Part shown: positions 20,303-29,260 of the stretch, piece by piece | Layout of the letters: the number at the start of each line of letters is the position of its first letter | Numbering within the stretch: the first letter of the stretch is position 1 | Source: Deltaproteobacteria bacterium | Lineage (GTDB): Bacteria; DRYD01 | Length of the DNA: 64,000 nucleotides | Direction of reading: 5' to 3' | Assembly: GCA_028276365.1 (NCBI GenBank) | Contig: JAPYWL010000003.1 | Location: forward strand, 1 to 64,000 | Position numbers and translations under genes: made by a program | Notes under the pieces: model-generated | Told to the model about the DNA's origin: nothing | Seen by the model: the letters and a program-made list of their open reading frames with translations, nothing else | Databases searched by the model: none

Positions 20303-20740
20303 TTATTTATTAATTTTATTTTTGATAGAATTTTTTATTATATTATTTCTTATTCTGTTTAAAATTAATTTGTAATAATTATAATATCCAATATTTTTTA
20401 CAAATTCCTTATTAGTTCCCTTATTAATTATAAAATTAGCTTTAAATTCATTTAATCTATTTTTTTTAGGTATATCATTTAAAATTATAATTTCTTTAAT
20501 TAATTGATTAATTCCATTAGAAACTAAATAATTATTTAAATACTTTAATAATTTCTGTTTATTCTGAATTGCTAATAAATAAGAGGAATAATCATAAAAA
20601 ATCAAAATTAGCTTGGAATCTCTAAAAGACTTTACCTTACAATTCTTAAAAAGTTTTGTATTTTTAAGTAAAAAAATAATCTTAAAAATATGATTATAAT
20701 TATTGATTAAATTACTAAAAATATTCTTAATATTGTACAT
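20303..20740 (-). CDS. DUF721 / DciA-like protein
   Basis: The 145-residue product matches the DUF721 pattern: a short helical N-terminus, then a beta-alpha segment with KLILIFYDYSSYLLAIQNKQKLLKYLN and a further strand with EIIIL. Some family members (DciA) load the replicative helicase. The basic C-terminus (NRIRNNIIKNSIKNK) fits nucleic-acid binding. I chose ATG 20740, one base after the secD stop, over an upstream TTG; the adjacency suggests translational coupling. Similarity is weak, so the assignment is tentative. Confidence 0.5.
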   Translation of the reverse strand: MYNIKNIFSNLINNYNHIFKIIFLLKNTKLFKNCKVKSFRDSKLILIFYDYSSYLLAIQNKQKLLKYLNNYLVSNGINQLIKEIIILNDIPKKNRLNEFKANFIINKGTNKEFVKNIGYYNYYKLILNRIRNNIIKNSIKNKINK

Positions 20741-20741
20741 A

Positions 20742-22004
20742 TCACTTAATCTCAATTAATTTAGGATTATAATAAAAAGTTAAATACATAAAAGACTTAG
20801 TGATATAAATAGCAGTAAAGAAACTAATAACATTACCCCAAAGCAAAGCAAATCCAAATCCCTGAATAATAGAAGTTCCAAAAATCATAAGAATAAGAGC
20901 TGCAATTATAGTAGTTAAATGACTATCCAAAATAGTATCAAAAGAACGTTTAAAAGCCAAATCTATAGCAGTATTTAAAGGCTTATTATCTCTTATTTCT
21001 TCTTTCAATCTTTCAAAAATTATTATATTAGCATCAACAGCCATACCAATAGATAAAATAATTCCCGCAATAGACCCTAAAGTTAAAACAGTATTACTAA
21101 TAGAAATAATAGTTAAAAACAAAGCAGTATAACTAAGCAAAGCAAAATCAGCTAATAAACCAGGAACTCTATAAAAAATAAGCATAAATATACAAACAAT
21201 TAGTAATGCAATAACACCTGCTATTAAGCTTCTTTTTAAATGTTTCTCACCTAAAGATGGCCCAATAGTATAAGCTTCTAATATCTTCGGCGGATACTGT
21301 AACTTCCCTGAATTTAAATAGATAGCTAAATCCTTTGCTTCCTTTAAAACACTTTCCTTATCTTTATTATAACCTAATTCAATTATTCCACTACCACCCG
21401 TTATAACAGATCTAACAATAGGAGCAGAAATTTCTTTATCATCAAAATAAATATAAATAGGCTTATTTAAATACTGTCTAGTAATTTCTTCAAAAATTTT
21501 AGCTCCTTTATTATCCAAACTAAAAGCTACATAAGGTTGCCCCGCATTATTAAACTCAACTCTCGCACTAATAATACTATCCCCAGTTAATACAGTCTTT
21601 TTATAAACATTACCAGTATTAGGATCATATTCTTCCACTTTAAATTCTAATCTCCCAACTTTTGTCACCTTTTCTATAGCATCATTAGTATCCGATACTT
21701 CAGGAATCTCTATAATAATCCTATTATTACCTGCTTGTTGAATCACTACCTCCTGAGTACCCGTAGGATTTAATCTCTTTTCTAAAATATTAATTACTTG
21801 CTGGATCTCTGCATTTGAAATCTGTTTCAATTTAGGATCATAAATTTCTAACATTAAATGAATTCCATATCTTAAATCCAATCCCAATTTTATAGGGACC
21901 CCTCCTTTTTTTGATAAAACAGGAGAAAATAAATAATAAATCATAAATAATGTACCTAAAATTATTAAAATACTATAAATAATACTAATCTCTTTTTTTA
22001 GCAT
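20742..22004 (-). CDS. secD: Protein translocase subunit SecD
   Basis: SecD uses the proton motive force to complete Sec-dependent export. The protein has an N-terminal membrane segment, the periplasmic P1 domain (KLGLDLRYGIHLMLEI; LEKRLNPTGTQEVVIQQ), and a membrane bundle containing GSIAGIILSIGMAVDANIIIFERLKEE. At 420 residues it is a normal bacterial SecD without a fused SecF. I set the start at ATG 22004 because the Shine-Dalgarno GGAGGGG lies five bases before it; an upstream TTG at 22016 overlaps that site. secF, usually next, is not in the window. Confidence 0.95.
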   Translation of the reverse strand: MLKKEISIIYSILIILGTLFMIYYLFSPVLSKKGGVPIKLGLDLRYGIHLMLEIYDPKLKQISNAEIQQVINILEKRLNPTGTQEVVIQQAGNNRIIIEIPEVSDTNDAIEKVTKVGRLEFKVEEYDPNTGNVYKKTVLTGDSIISARVEFNNAGQPYVAFSLDNKGAKIFEEITRQYLNKPIYIYFDDKEISAPIVRSVITGGSGIIELGYNKDKESVLKEAKDLAIYLNSGKLQYPPKILEAYTIGPSLGEKHLKRSLIAGVIALLIVCIFMLIFYRVPGLLADFALLSYTALFLTIISISNTVLTLGSIAGIILSIGMAVDANIIIFERLKEEIRDNKPLNTAIDLAFKRSFDTILDSHLTTIIAALILMIFGTSIIQGFGFALLWGNVISFFTAIYITKSFMYLTFYYNPKLIEIK

Positions 22005-22020
22005 ATACCCCTCCAAAATA

Positions 22021-22066
22021 TCTTAAAATTATTTTTAGATATATCTTAAAATTATTTTTAGATATT
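22021..22066. repeat. 23-bp tandem duplication between the metE-like gene and secD
   Basis: The 23-base unit at 22021-22043 is followed directly by a second copy at 22044-22066 that differs only in its last base. It accounts for most of the spacer between the two genes. No stem-loop is obvious. Confidence 0.9.
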
Positions 22067-22082
22067 AAAATTATCAGCTTAT

Positions 22083-23234
22083 TTAAAAATATTTTTCTTT
22101 AATTTCATTAACTGCTTGAGTCATATTAAATAATTTTTTAAACGCTATCTCCCAAGTTCTTGTCCTTAATCCACAATCTGGAGAAATATAAATTCTAGCA
22201 GGATCCTGAATTATATCTAAAGCATACAATATCCTGTCTTTTATAAGTTCCTTAGATTCTATAAAATCAGTATGAACATCAATAACCCCTAATCCTACTA
22301 TAAACTTAGAATTCTTAAAATATTTCAAAATTTCATATCCTTTCCTATTAATTTTACCCAATTCAATACTATCCCTATTAGCATATTCAAAATGAAATTC
22401 ATCTATTACCCCTTCTAATTCATATAAATTAGGAAATAATAAAGAATAATCAGAAAAACAAATATGAATGGAAAAGAATAAATCACTATTTTCATTTTTT
22501 AAATCTTGAACAGTTTTTTTAATAGCATCAACAAATAGATTTATTTCATTTCTCTTAGTAGTAGCAGCAGGCTCATCAATTTGAATATACTTAACCCCTA
22601 AATCTAATAATGATTTTATATTTTCTTTAATAATATAGGCCATATCATTTAAAAAATTAGCTCTATTATTATAAGATACATTCTCAGCAATAGAAACATT
22701 TTTAAAATAATATTCATCAAAAGACCAATCAACTAAAGTATAAGGCCCCGTTAATGGAATCTTAACATCTTTTTTAGCAATAAATAAAATATTTTTAGCT
22801 TCATCAAGATGATAGTAGTTCTTTAGTTTAGGTTTATCAATAACAGCAGCCTTTTTATAATATTTATAATCAAAACTAACAACATTATCCTTAAATTCAA
22901 AACCATAAATATTTTTAATAGGATATTCATACATTTCCACTCTATGCTGCTCCCCATCATATACTAAATCCAACCCAGCTTTTTCTAATAATCTAATAGC
23001 ATATAGAGAAGAATAATATATTATTCTTTCTTTCTCTTCATTAGAAAAATTAACTTTTTTAGAAAGTAAATTAATTAATTCTGAAACATCCTGAATATCT
23101 AAAAAATTAGCCCATTCAATAGCTTGATTAATATCATCCTCTGTAATTGGTAAATTTCTAAAAGGCTTAACTCTCCAAGAAGGCTTAGCTAAAGAACCTA
23201 TCTCATGTGTTAATAATATTTTTCTATCTTTCAT
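22083..23234 (-). CDS. Core-type cobalamin-independent methionine synthase (MetE C-terminal domain)
   Basis: The 383-residue protein corresponds only to the catalytic half of MetE, which makes methionine from homocysteine. The zinc site is complete: His257-x-Cys259, Glu283 and Cys354 in SPDCGLRTR. IQIDEP is also conserved. The N-terminal folate-binding half is missing, as in the short archaeal and core-MetE forms, some of which are reported to take methyl groups from methylated corrinoids rather than methyl-folate. The true methyl donor here is unknown. It lies between ruvX and secD. Confidence 0.87.
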   Translation of the reverse strand: MKDRKILLTHEIGSLAKPSWRVKPFRNLPITEDDINQAIEWANFLDIQDVSELINLLSKKVNFSNEEKERIIYYSSLYAIRLLEKAGLDLVYDGEQHRVEMYEYPIKNIYGFEFKDNVVSFDYKYYKKAAVIDKPKLKNYYHLDEAKNILFIAKKDVKIPLTGPYTLVDWSFDEYYFKNVSIAENVSYNNRANFLNDMAYIIKENIKSLLDLGVKYIQIDEPAATTKRNEINLFVDAIKKTVQDLKNENSDLFFSIHICFSDYSLLFPNLYELEGVIDEFHFEYANRDSIELGKINRKGYEILKYFKNSKFIVGLGVIDVHTDFIESKELIKDRILYALDIIQDPARIYISPDCGLRTRTWEIAFKKLFNMTQAVNEIKEKYF

Positions 23235-23252
23235 ATTACCCCCTGAGAATAA

Positions 23253-23693
23253 TTAAGCATTAATATAAGATTTTAAAATCCATACCGCAGATAAACTATC
23301 TATTCTTTCTTTTAATCTTCTTTTAATTTTAGGTTTAACTTTTTCATTTTTTAAATTAATATAATTAATTAAATCACAAGCTAAAAAAGTAGAATACTCT
23401 TCATTAATATAGTTAATTTCAATTAAAATATTATTTTTTTTTAAAAAATTAAGTAAATTATTTGAAAAATTTTGGATTTCATTAAAAATAGGTGCTTCTT
23501 GATAAGTTTTAGTAAAAACTGGTTTACCTATAACTATTTTCCTTATATCATATTTTAAAATAATCTCTTGAATTTTATATAATATCTGATGATTATTAGA
23601 GAAAACCCCAATAGGATTTATATTTTTAGAAATAGAATTAGCAATAGCTAATCCTATTTTTTTTTTACCCCAATCTATTCCTAAGATCCTCAT
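23253..23693 (-). CDS. ruvX: Putative Holliday junction resolvase / pre-16S rRNA nuclease
   Basis: The RNase-H-like fold is shown by the opening MRILGIDWGKKKIGLA with the conserved catalytic Asp7, by IVIGKPV, by NEEYST and by the C-terminal RIDSLSAVWIL. Length (146) is typical of YqgF/RuvX. Family members process 16S rRNA ends and may act on recombination junctions. It follows rpsM, where rpsK is normally found. The start codon is formed by the end of a 17-bp tandem duplication, and no Shine-Dalgarno is visible. Confidence 0.9.
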   Translation of the reverse strand: MRILGIDWGKKKIGLAIANSISKNINPIGVFSNNHQILYKIQEIILKYDIRKIVIGKPVFTKTYQEAPIFNEIQNFSNNLLNFLKKNNILIEINYINEEYSTFLACDLINYINLKNEKVKPKIKRRLKERIDSLSAVWILKSYINA

Positions 23694-23725
23694 AGATTAC
23701 TATTTTTTATAGATTACTATTTTTT
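23692..23725. repeat. 17-bp exact tandem duplication spanning rpsM stop and ruvX start
   Basis: The unit ATAGATTACTATTTTTT occurs at 23692-23708 and 23709-23725. On the transcribed strand the first copy includes the rpsM stop codon, and the end of the second copy provides the first two bases of the ruvX ATG. The duplication therefore sits exactly on the gene junction. Confidence 0.9.
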
Positions 23726-24088
23726 CTTAGTACCAATTCTATTAGGTCTAGGCCCTTTTCTAGTTCTAGCATTGGTTCTAGTCCTTTGTCCCCTTACAGG
23801 TAATCCCTTTTGATGCCTAATACCCCTATAACATCTAATTTCAATTAATCTTCTTATATTTTGATTAATCTCTCTTCTTAAATCGCCTTCTACTACATAA
23901 TTATTATCGATAAATTGCTGAATTTTAGAAACTTCTTCAGGTGTTAAATCCTTAGCTTTTTTATAAGGATCTATATTACATGCTTTTAATATTTCTTTAG
24001 CTCTTGTTTTCCCTATTCCATAGATATATCTTAATGCTATCCAAAGTTGTTTATTTTCAGGTATATTAACACCAGATATACGAGGCAT
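23717..24088 (-). CDS. rpsM: 30S ribosomal protein S13
   Basis: S13 sits in the small-subunit head and contacts P-site tRNA and the inter-subunit bridges. The sequence is canonical: ARISGV-like start (PRISGVNIP), [30 protein letters not shown] and a basic tail NRIGTKKK; 123 residues. GGAGG precedes the ATG. It follows rpmJ as usual, but rpsK, rpsD, rpoA and rplQ do not follow. Confidence 0.97.
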   Translation of the reverse strand: MPRISGVNIPENKQLWIALRYIYGIGKTRAKEILKACNIDPYKKAKDLTPEEVSKIQQFIDNNYVVEGDLRREINQNIRRLIEIRCYRGIRHQKGLPVRGQRTRTNARTRKGPRPNRIGTKKK

Positions 24089-24104
24089 AATTCAATTTCC
24101 TCCT

Positions 24105-24218
24105 TTATCCTTGTACTTGCTTATGTTTTTTATTTTTACAAATAACTCTTACTTTCCCTTTCCTTTTTATAACCTTACAATAAGCACAAATTTTTTTTAC
24201 ACTCGCCCTTACTTTCAT
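24105..24218 (-). CDS. rpmJ: 50S ribosomal protein L36 (zinc-binding form)
   Basis: This 37-codon gene starts at ATG 24218 after AAGGAGG and ends at TAA 24105, 16 bp before rpsM. The product begins [14 protein letters not shown] and holds the zinc ligands Cys11, Cys14, Cys27 and His32 of the C+ form of L36. It normally follows infA; here the gene before it is rplF, 118 bp away. Confidence 0.97.
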   Translation of the reverse strand: MKVRASVKKICAYCKVIKRKGKVRVICKNKKHKQVQG

Positions 24219-24336
24219 AAAATAATCTACCTCCTTAATTAAACTTCCCTACCTTAATATTTTATATAACTTCCTAAAAAATAATCCCTGTAAAAATTAT
24301 ATAATAAAAAAATAAAAAAATAAAAGAAAATTAAAT
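24219..24336. other. Spc-operon gap: rplR to infA segment absent
   Basis: Only 118 bp of AT-rich sequence separate L6 from L36. In most bacteria this position holds rplR, rpsE, rpmD, rplO, secY, often adk and map, and infA. I find no remnant of these in either strand of the spacer, which contains only the rpmJ Shine-Dalgarno and A-rich runs. Confidence 0.85.
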
Positions 24337-24906
24337 TTATTTACCTTTAGCTCCCTTCTTACTTTCTTTTAAAATTAATTCCTCATCAGCATACCTAATA
24401 CCCTTACCTTTATAAGAATCTGGTTTTCTATAATTTCTTATATCAGCTGCTACCTGACCAACCAATTCCTTATCTATACCTTCTACAACTATTTTTTGAT
24501 TACCTTCTACTTTTAAAGCAATACCTTCAGGAGGGTAATAAATAATAGAATGTGAATATCCTACTAATAACTCAATTCCTTTATCTTTTTGATTAACTTT
24601 CCAACCTAAACCAACTACCAATAGTTCCTTCTTAAATCCTTCATTAACTCCCTTAACCATAGAATTAACAATACTCCATACAGTACCTAACATTTTATTA
24701 GCAAATCTATCAATTTTTTTATTAGAAATATTTTCTAGTTTCTTAGAAATAAATATACTACCATCCTTAACTTGGATATCAACATAAGTTAAATTTAATT
24801 TCTTAGATAATTTACCTTTAGGACCATTAACAATTACTTCATTTTCCTTTACTTCTAGAGTAGTATTTTTAGGTAAAATAATAGGTTTTTTAACAAGCTT
24901 TGACAT
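24337..24906 (-). CDS. rplF: 50S ribosomal protein L6
   Basis: L6 lies near the factor-binding site of the large subunit. It has the conserved start KLVKKPIILPKN, the duplicated domains (GPKGKLSKKL; VEGIDKELVGQVAADIRNYRKPDSYKGKGIRYADE) and 189 residues including a basic C-terminal tail. AAGGAGGGC precedes the ATG. Confidence 0.97.
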   Translation of the reverse strand: MSKLVKKPIILPKNTTLEVKENEVIVNGPKGKLSKKLNLTYVDIQVKDGSIFISKKLENISNKKIDRFANKMLGTVWSIVNSMVKGVNEGFKKELLVVGLGWKVNQKDKGIELLVGYSHSIIYYPPEGIALKVEGNQKIVVEGIDKELVGQVAADIRNYRKPDSYKGKGIRYADEELILKESKKGAKGK

Positions 24907-24942
24907 AATTAATGCCCTCCTTGAAAAAATAGTATATTACTA

Positions 24943-25338
24943 TTAATAAACATAACCAATAACTTCTCCTCCAACTTTTTCTCTATAAGCTTGTTTATGA
25001 GATATAACACCCTTAGAAGTAGAAACAATAGTAATACCTATTCCTTTAAAAACAAGTGGTATATTATCATAAGAAGCATAAATTCTTCTACCTGGCTTAC
25101 TTATTTTTATTAAATCATTTATAACAGATTTTCCCTTATAATATTTTAAATAAACAACAAAATCATATTTATAATCATTAACAGGTTCTATTTTATAATC
25201 TAAAATATAACCCTCTTTCTTAAGAATATCTAATATTCTTTTTTTAAAGCTAGATCCCGGTATTCTAACAGTTTCCTTTTTTCTGGTTATAGCATTTTTA
25301 ATTCTAGCAAACATATCAGCAATAGGATCAGTAATCAT
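24943..25338 (-). CDS. rpsH: 30S ribosomal protein S8
   Basis: S8 binds 16S rRNA helix 21 and in some bacteria represses spc operon translation. Family motifs are clear: DPIADMFARIKNA at the start and TSKGVISHKQAYREKVGGEVIGYVY at the end. I placed the start at ATG 25338, eight bases after AGGAGG; an earlier in-frame ATG at 25359 would overlap rpsN and lies before the ribosome site. This gives 131 residues. Confidence 0.96.
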   Translation of the reverse strand: MITDPIADMFARIKNAITRKKETVRIPGSSFKKRILDILKKEGYILDYKIEPVNDYKYDFVVYLKYYKGKSVINDLIKISKPGRRIYASYDNIPLVFKGIGITIVSTSKGVISHKQAYREKVGGEVIGYVY

Positions 25339-25352
25339 AGTAAATAACCTCC

Positions 25353-25538
25353 TTACCAACTAGCTTTTCTAACACCAGGTAATAAAGCATTATAAGCCAT
25401 TTTCCTAAGACACATCCTACAAATTCCAAACATTCTAAAATAGCCTCTAGGTCTACCACAAACTTGACATCTATTTCTAAATCTTACTTTAAATTTAGGT
25501 TCTCTTTTCCATTTTTCTAATTGCCCTTTCCTTGGCAT
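25353..25538 (-). CDS. rpsN: 30S ribosomal protein S14, zinc type
   Basis: The 61-residue S14 is the short zinc-binding form, with CQVCGR and CRMCLRK supplying four cysteines. It belongs to the small-subunit head. AAAGGGGG precedes the ATG. It lies between rplE and rpsH, in the usual order. Confidence 0.97.
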   Translation of the reverse strand: MPRKGQLEKWKREPKFKVRFRNRCQVCGRPRGYFRMFGICRMCLRKMAYNALLPGVRKASW

Positions 25539-25586
25539 AAAAAACCCCCTTTTTAGTTCTTTTATTAAACTATTTCTCTAATTAAT

Positions 25587-26138
25587 TCATTTTTGAAAAG
25601 GAAAACCTAACAATCTCAGTAATTCATAAGCTTCTTTATCAGTTTTAGCAGTAGTAACAATAGTTACATCCATACCCCTAACTTTATCAATATCATCATA
25701 CGATAACTCAGGAAAAATTAATTGTTCTTTAATTCCAAGAGTATAATTCCCTTTCCCATCAAATTTCTTAGATATCCCTTTAAAGTCTCTTATACGAGGT
25801 AATACTATTGAAATTAATTTATCTAAGAAAGCCCACATCCTAGCTTTCCTTAAAGTAACCTTAAGACCTATCTTCATCCCTTTCCTTAATTTAAAATTAG
25901 ATATAGATTTTCTAGCAGAAATAACTAAAGGAGTCTGCCCCGTTATTATCTGTAATTGTTTTTGAACTTTCTTTATTATATCCTGATTTTGTGTTGCGTC
26001 ACCTACTCCCATATTTACTACTACTTTCTCTATTTTAGGTATCTCCATAATATTCTTATAATTAAAAATACTTTGTAATTCCTTAACTACCTCATCCTTA
26101 TATTTCCTATATAATCTTAATTCACTTTGTTTAATCAT
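25587..26138 (-). CDS. rplE: 50S ribosomal protein L5
   Basis: L5 binds 5S rRNA in the central protuberance. Typical segments are [37 protein letters not shown] and the end [12 protein letters not shown] chose ATG 26138, preceded by GGAGGAG at six bases, over an ATG at 26153 that overlaps the Shine-Dalgarno; this gives 183 residues. Confidence 0.96.
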   Translation of the reverse strand: MIKQSELRLYRKYKDEVVKELQSIFNYKNIMEIPKIEKVVVNMGVGDATQNQDIIKKVQKQLQIITGQTPLVISARKSISNFKLRKGMKIGLKVTLRKARMWAFLDKLISIVLPRIRDFKGISKKFDGKGNYTLGIKEQLIFPELSYDDIDKVRGMDVTIVTTAKTDKEAYELLRLLGFPFQK

Positions 26139-26161
26139 AAAAATCTCCTCCATTAGCTATA

Positions 26162-26506
26162 CTATTTTTCTTGCTTTTTAATTTCTTGATTACATTTTTT
26201 ACAAATTCTTATCTTTTTTAATTTACCTTGATCCTGAATTAATTTAAATCCAACCCTCGTAGGTTTAGTACAATTAGGACAAATAAGCATTACTTTAGAA
26301 ACATCAATAGGTTTTTCTATTTTTATAATTTTAGGTTCCTTTTTAGGAGTATCTTCTAAAGTGGGAATTTTTACATGCTTTTTAACTATATTTATTCCTT
26401 GTAGTAAAACAGAATTATTTTTCCTAAATACTTTAATAACCTTAGAAACTTCTCCCTTATATTTACCTTTAATAACTATAACCTTATCTCCTGTATAAAT
26501 TTTCAT
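26162..26506 (-). CDS. rplX: 50S ribosomal protein L24 with zinc-ribbon end
   Basis: L24 starts large-subunit assembly. The KOW motif (TGDKVIVIKGKYKGEVSKV) is at the N-terminus. The C-terminal half holds two cysteine pairs, CPNC and CKKC, as in many bacterial L24 proteins. Length is 114 residues, and AGGTGAG precedes the ATG. Confidence 0.96.
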   Translation of the reverse strand: MKIYTGDKVIVIKGKYKGEVSKVIKVFRKNNSVLLQGINIVKKHVKIPTLEDTPKKEPKIIKIEKPIDVSKVMLICPNCTKPTRVGFKLIQDQGKLKKIRICKKCNQEIKKQEK

Positions 26507-26521
26507 ATTTTCTCACCTACC

Positions 26522-26890
26522 CTATACTACTTCAGTAGCTAAAGACAAAATTTTAGCAAAACCCTTTTCTCTTAATTCCCTTGGAATAGGTCCAAAAATT
26601 CTAGTACCCTTTGGATTCCCTTGCTCATCAATTAAAACAACAGCATTATCATCAAACCTAACATAACTTCCATCATCTCTTCTATACTTCTTTTTCATTC
26701 TAACAATAACAGCAGTAACTACATCTCCTTTTTCTACACTAGAATGAGGAATTGCATCTTTTACTGCTACTTTAACAATATCCCCAATATAAGCATATTT
26801 TCTATACCAATTATTATACATTCCAATCAATTGAACCACTTTAGCTCCTGAATTGTCTGCTACCACTAATTTAGCCATTCTTGGTAACAT
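26522..26890 (-). CDS. rplN: 50S ribosomal protein L14
   Basis: L14 sits at the inter-subunit interface. The sequence has the family signature [24 protein letters not shown], and the end [21 protein letters not shown]. Length is 122 residues, as usual. GGGGGAA precedes the ATG. Confidence 0.97.
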   Translation of the reverse strand: MLPRMAKLVVADNSGAKVVQLIGMYNNWYRKYAYIGDIVKVAVKDAIPHSSVEKGDVVTAVIVRMKKKYRRDDGSYVRFDDNAVVLIDEQGNPKGTRIFGPIPRELREKGFAKILSLATEVV

Positions 26891-26925
26891 AAATTATTCC
26901 CCCTTTTATAATAAAATTTCTTCAC

Positions 26926-27183
26926 TTAAATTTTCTTTGCTTTTTCTAATATTTTTATAACAACCCATCTCTTTAATTTACTTAAAGGTCTACTTTCTAA
27001 AATCAAAACCCTATCTCCTTCTTCACACTCATTATTTTCATCATGAGCATAATACTTTTTATAAGTTTTAACAACCTTTTTATAAATTGGATGTTTTTTC
27101 AAATATTCAACTTTCACAACTACAGTCTTATCCATTTTATTACTAATAACAACTCCCTCTAATTTTTTTTTATTAGTTCTCAT
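26926..27183 (-). CDS. rpsQ: 30S ribosomal protein S17
   Basis: S17 is an early 16S-binding protein. Motifs [20 protein letters not shown] and [18 protein letters not shown] are typical. I set the start at ATG 27183; an in-frame GTG at 27195 lies inside the ribosome site AAGGAGTGA. The product has 85 residues, and its ribosome site overlaps the end of rpmC, which implies coupling. Confidence 0.95.
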   Translation of the reverse strand: MRTNKKKLEGVVISNKMDKTVVVKVEYLKKHPIYKKVVKTYKKYYAHDENNECEEGDRVLILESRPLSKLKRWVVIKILEKAKKI

Positions 27184-27191
27184 AAATAGAA

Positions 27192-27407
27192 TCACTCCTT
27201 AATTTCTTTATTTTTTTTAACAGATAAAAAATACTTTATTCTAGCTATTTTTTTTCTTAATAAAGAAAGAATATGGGGTTTAAAATCAGGAGAAATATTC
27301 ATTTTTAATTTATTATCAAAATATTCTTTTTTAGTTTTTCTTAATTCATTAACTAAATCTTGATATTCTAAGGATCTAAGAAATTCCAATTCCTTCTTAG
27401 ATTTCAT
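27192..27407 (-). CDS. rpmC: 50S ribosomal protein L29
   Basis: L29 lies near the peptide exit tunnel. The helical hairpin [22 protein letters not shown] followed by [16 protein letters not shown] is the family pattern. I chose ATG 27407, with AGGAGGTGAG upstream; the earlier GTG at 27419 is part of that site. Length is 71 residues. Confidence 0.94.
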   Translation of the reverse strand: MKSKKELEFLRSLEYQDLVNELRKTKKEYFDNKLKMNISPDFKPHILSLLRKKIARIKYFLSVKKNKEIKE

Positions 27408-27430
27408 TAGAAAACTCACCTCCTTTTAAA

Positions 27431-27838
27431 TTATTCTTTTTCCACGATTTTCGTTTTAATAGGAAGTTTATAAGACGCCTGAGTTAATACTTCATATGCA
27501 TCCTCTTTTTTTAAGCCAGTTAATTCGAACATAACAACCCCAGGTCTAACAACTGCTACATATTTTTCTACATCAGCTTTACCTCCACCCATCCTAGATT
27601 CTGCAGGTTTCTTGGTAACTGGCTTATGAGGGAAGATTCTAATCCACAATTTTCCACCTTTTTTAAGATTCTTAGAAATAACAATTCTAGCAGCCTCTAT
27701 CTGATTAGCAGTAATCCAACTAGGTTCTAATGCCATTAAACCATAATCTCCAAATGCTACATAATTACATTTAGTAGCTTTCCTTTTCATTCTCCCTCTT
27801 CTTTCTTTTCTAAATTTTCTTCTTTTTGGTGCTAACAT
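27431..27838 (-). CDS. rplP: 50S ribosomal protein L16
   Basis: L16 supports A-site tRNA binding. It shows [18 protein letters not shown] at the start, [22 protein letters not shown] in the functional loop region, and 135 residues. I chose ATG 27838, where homologues begin; GGGGTG lies ahead, and the earlier in-frame ATG at 27859 lies before that site. Confidence 0.96.
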   Translation of the reverse strand: MLAPKRRKFRKERRGRMKRKATKCNYVAFGDYGLMALEPSWITANQIEAARIVISKNLKKGGKLWIRIFPHKPVTKKPAESRMGGGKADVEKYVAVVRPGVVMFELTGLKKEDAYEVLTQASYKLPIKTKIVEKE

Positions 27839-27878
27839 ATCTATAACACCCCTTTTCAATTTTAATATAAAAAATAAA

Positions 27879-28646
27879 CTAAATCTCCTTTGGCATAGAA
27901 GCTAATTTTAATTTCTCTAGTACTTCAAATTGTTTCTTAGTTTCTTCATCTTTAAATGTCATACCTTTATATATCCAAACTTTAACACCAATAACTCCCC
28001 ATTTTGTCATAGCCTCATCTAAAGCATAATCAATATCAGCCATTAAAGTTTGTAAAGGTACCTTACCTAAAATTATTCTTTCTCTTCTAGCTAATTCAGC
28101 ACCATCTAATCTACCAGCAACTTCTATTCTAACTCCTTGTGCTCCTACTCTAATAACCCTAATAGCAGCAGCACGCATAGCTCTTCTAAAACTAACCCGC
28201 TGCTCTAACTGTCTTGCTATACTATGTGCAACTAATTTGGCACTCAAATCAGGATGCTCCACTTCTTTTACTTCTATAACAGCTTCCTTACCAAACTCCT
28301 TAAATATAGCATTCTTTAAAGCTTCTATATCGCTTCCTCTCTTACCTATTATTATTGCAGGCTTAGATGTATAAATAGTTATATGTAAATTATTAGATTT
28401 CCTACCTATAATTATCTTTTCAATAGAAGCAGGATTAGGATCCTTGAATTTAGCACTACCCTCCTTGACTTTTAACCCCATCTTTTTTATTATACTTTTT
28501 CTTATATAACTAAATATAAAATTCCTTATTTTATGATCTTCAATAACAGCAGCTTGATAATCCTTTTTCTTAGGGAAAAACCAAATACTATCCCAGTACT
28601 TATTTATCCCTAATCTTAAAGCCTTAGGATGTACTTTCTGACCCAA
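27879..28646 (-). CDS. rpsC: 30S ribosomal protein S3
   Basis: S3 forms part of the mRNA entry channel. The family start [15 protein letters not shown] is present, followed by the KH domain ([20 protein letters not shown]) and the C-terminal domain ([18 protein letters not shown]). The likely start is TTG 28646, which puts the initiator Met directly before GQKVHP; a GTG at 28655 overlaps the Shine-Dalgarno GGAGGTG. A rare-start codon in a highly expressed gene is notable. Length is 255 residues. Confidence 0.95.
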   Translation of the reverse strand: MGQKVHPKALRLGINKYWDSIWFFPKKKDYQAAVIEDHKIRNFIFSYIRKSIIKKMGLKVKEGSAKFKDPNPASIEKIIIGRKSNNLHITIYTSKPAIIIGKRGSDIEALKNAIFKEFGKEAVIEVKEVEHPDLSAKLVAHSIARQLEQRVSFRRAMRAAAIRVIRVGAQGVRIEVAGRLDGAELARRERIILGKVPLQTLMADIDYALDEAMTKWGVIGVKVWIYKGMTFKDEETKKQFEVLEKLKLASMPKEI

Positions 28647-28676
28647 AAAAAACACCTCCTTACTTTATTTTCTTAT

Positions 28677-29225
28677 TTATTTCCCAACTTTTACTTCCTT
28701 AGATTCCTTTACTTTTCTTTTTTTAATTTTAGTTCTTTCACCAACTTTTAAAGTAATATGAGAAGTATGTTTTAAAATCCTAGTTCCTGAGCCCCGAGCT
28801 TTAGTATCCCATCTTTTTATATATGGCCCCTTATTAACAAAAACTTCATAAACAAACAAATTGTTAATATCAACATCTTTATATTTATCAGATAAATATT
28901 CAGCATTGGCTTTAACAGAAAGCAATAATTTTTCAACCATTCTTGCAGCTTTCCTTGGAATGAAAGCTACTATGTTAATAGCTTCATCTAAGGATTTTCC
29001 TCTAATTAAATCTAAAATAGGCTTTACTTTTTTATAAGAAGTCCTTAAATATCTAGCAAATCCATTAAAAGTAAAAGGAGTCACTTTAAAAGAATTCCAT
29101 TTATTTTCCCAATATTTTTGATGAGCAATTCTTTTAGCTTCCTTTAAATCCTTTGCTTTAATTAATTCAAATTTTTTATTATTATCAGCATCTTTATAAA
29201 CTATTTTATAAGTATATAAATACAT
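28677..29225 (-). CDS. rplV: 50S ribosomal protein L22 with long N-terminal extension
   Basis: L22 lines the peptide exit tunnel. The normal protein begins near residue 57 (ARYLRTSYKKVKPILDLIRGK) and includes KANAEYLSDKY and the tunnel loop region GPYIKRWDTKARGSG. About 56 extra residues precede it (MYLYTYKIVYKDADNNKKFE onward), forming a strand-helix-like segment not seen in most L22 proteins. AAAGGGGGC ahead of ATG 29225 supports that start. Length is 182 residues. Confidence 0.93.
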   Translation of the reverse strand: MYLYTYKIVYKDADNNKKFELIKAKDLKEAKRIAHQKYWENKWNSFKVTPFTFNGFARYLRTSYKKVKPILDLIRGKSLDEAINIVAFIPRKAARMVEKLLLSVKANAEYLSDKYKDVDINNLFVYEVFVNKGPYIKRWDTKARGSGTRILKHTSHITLKVGERTKIKKRKVKESKEVKVGK

Positions 29226-29260
29226 AATAAAAAGCCCCCTTTAATATTACTTTCTGTATT

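Noticed and set aside
24219-24336. Hidden small ribosomal gene (such as rpmD) in the L6-L36 spacer
   Set aside because: No frame long enough with a ribosome site exists on either strand.
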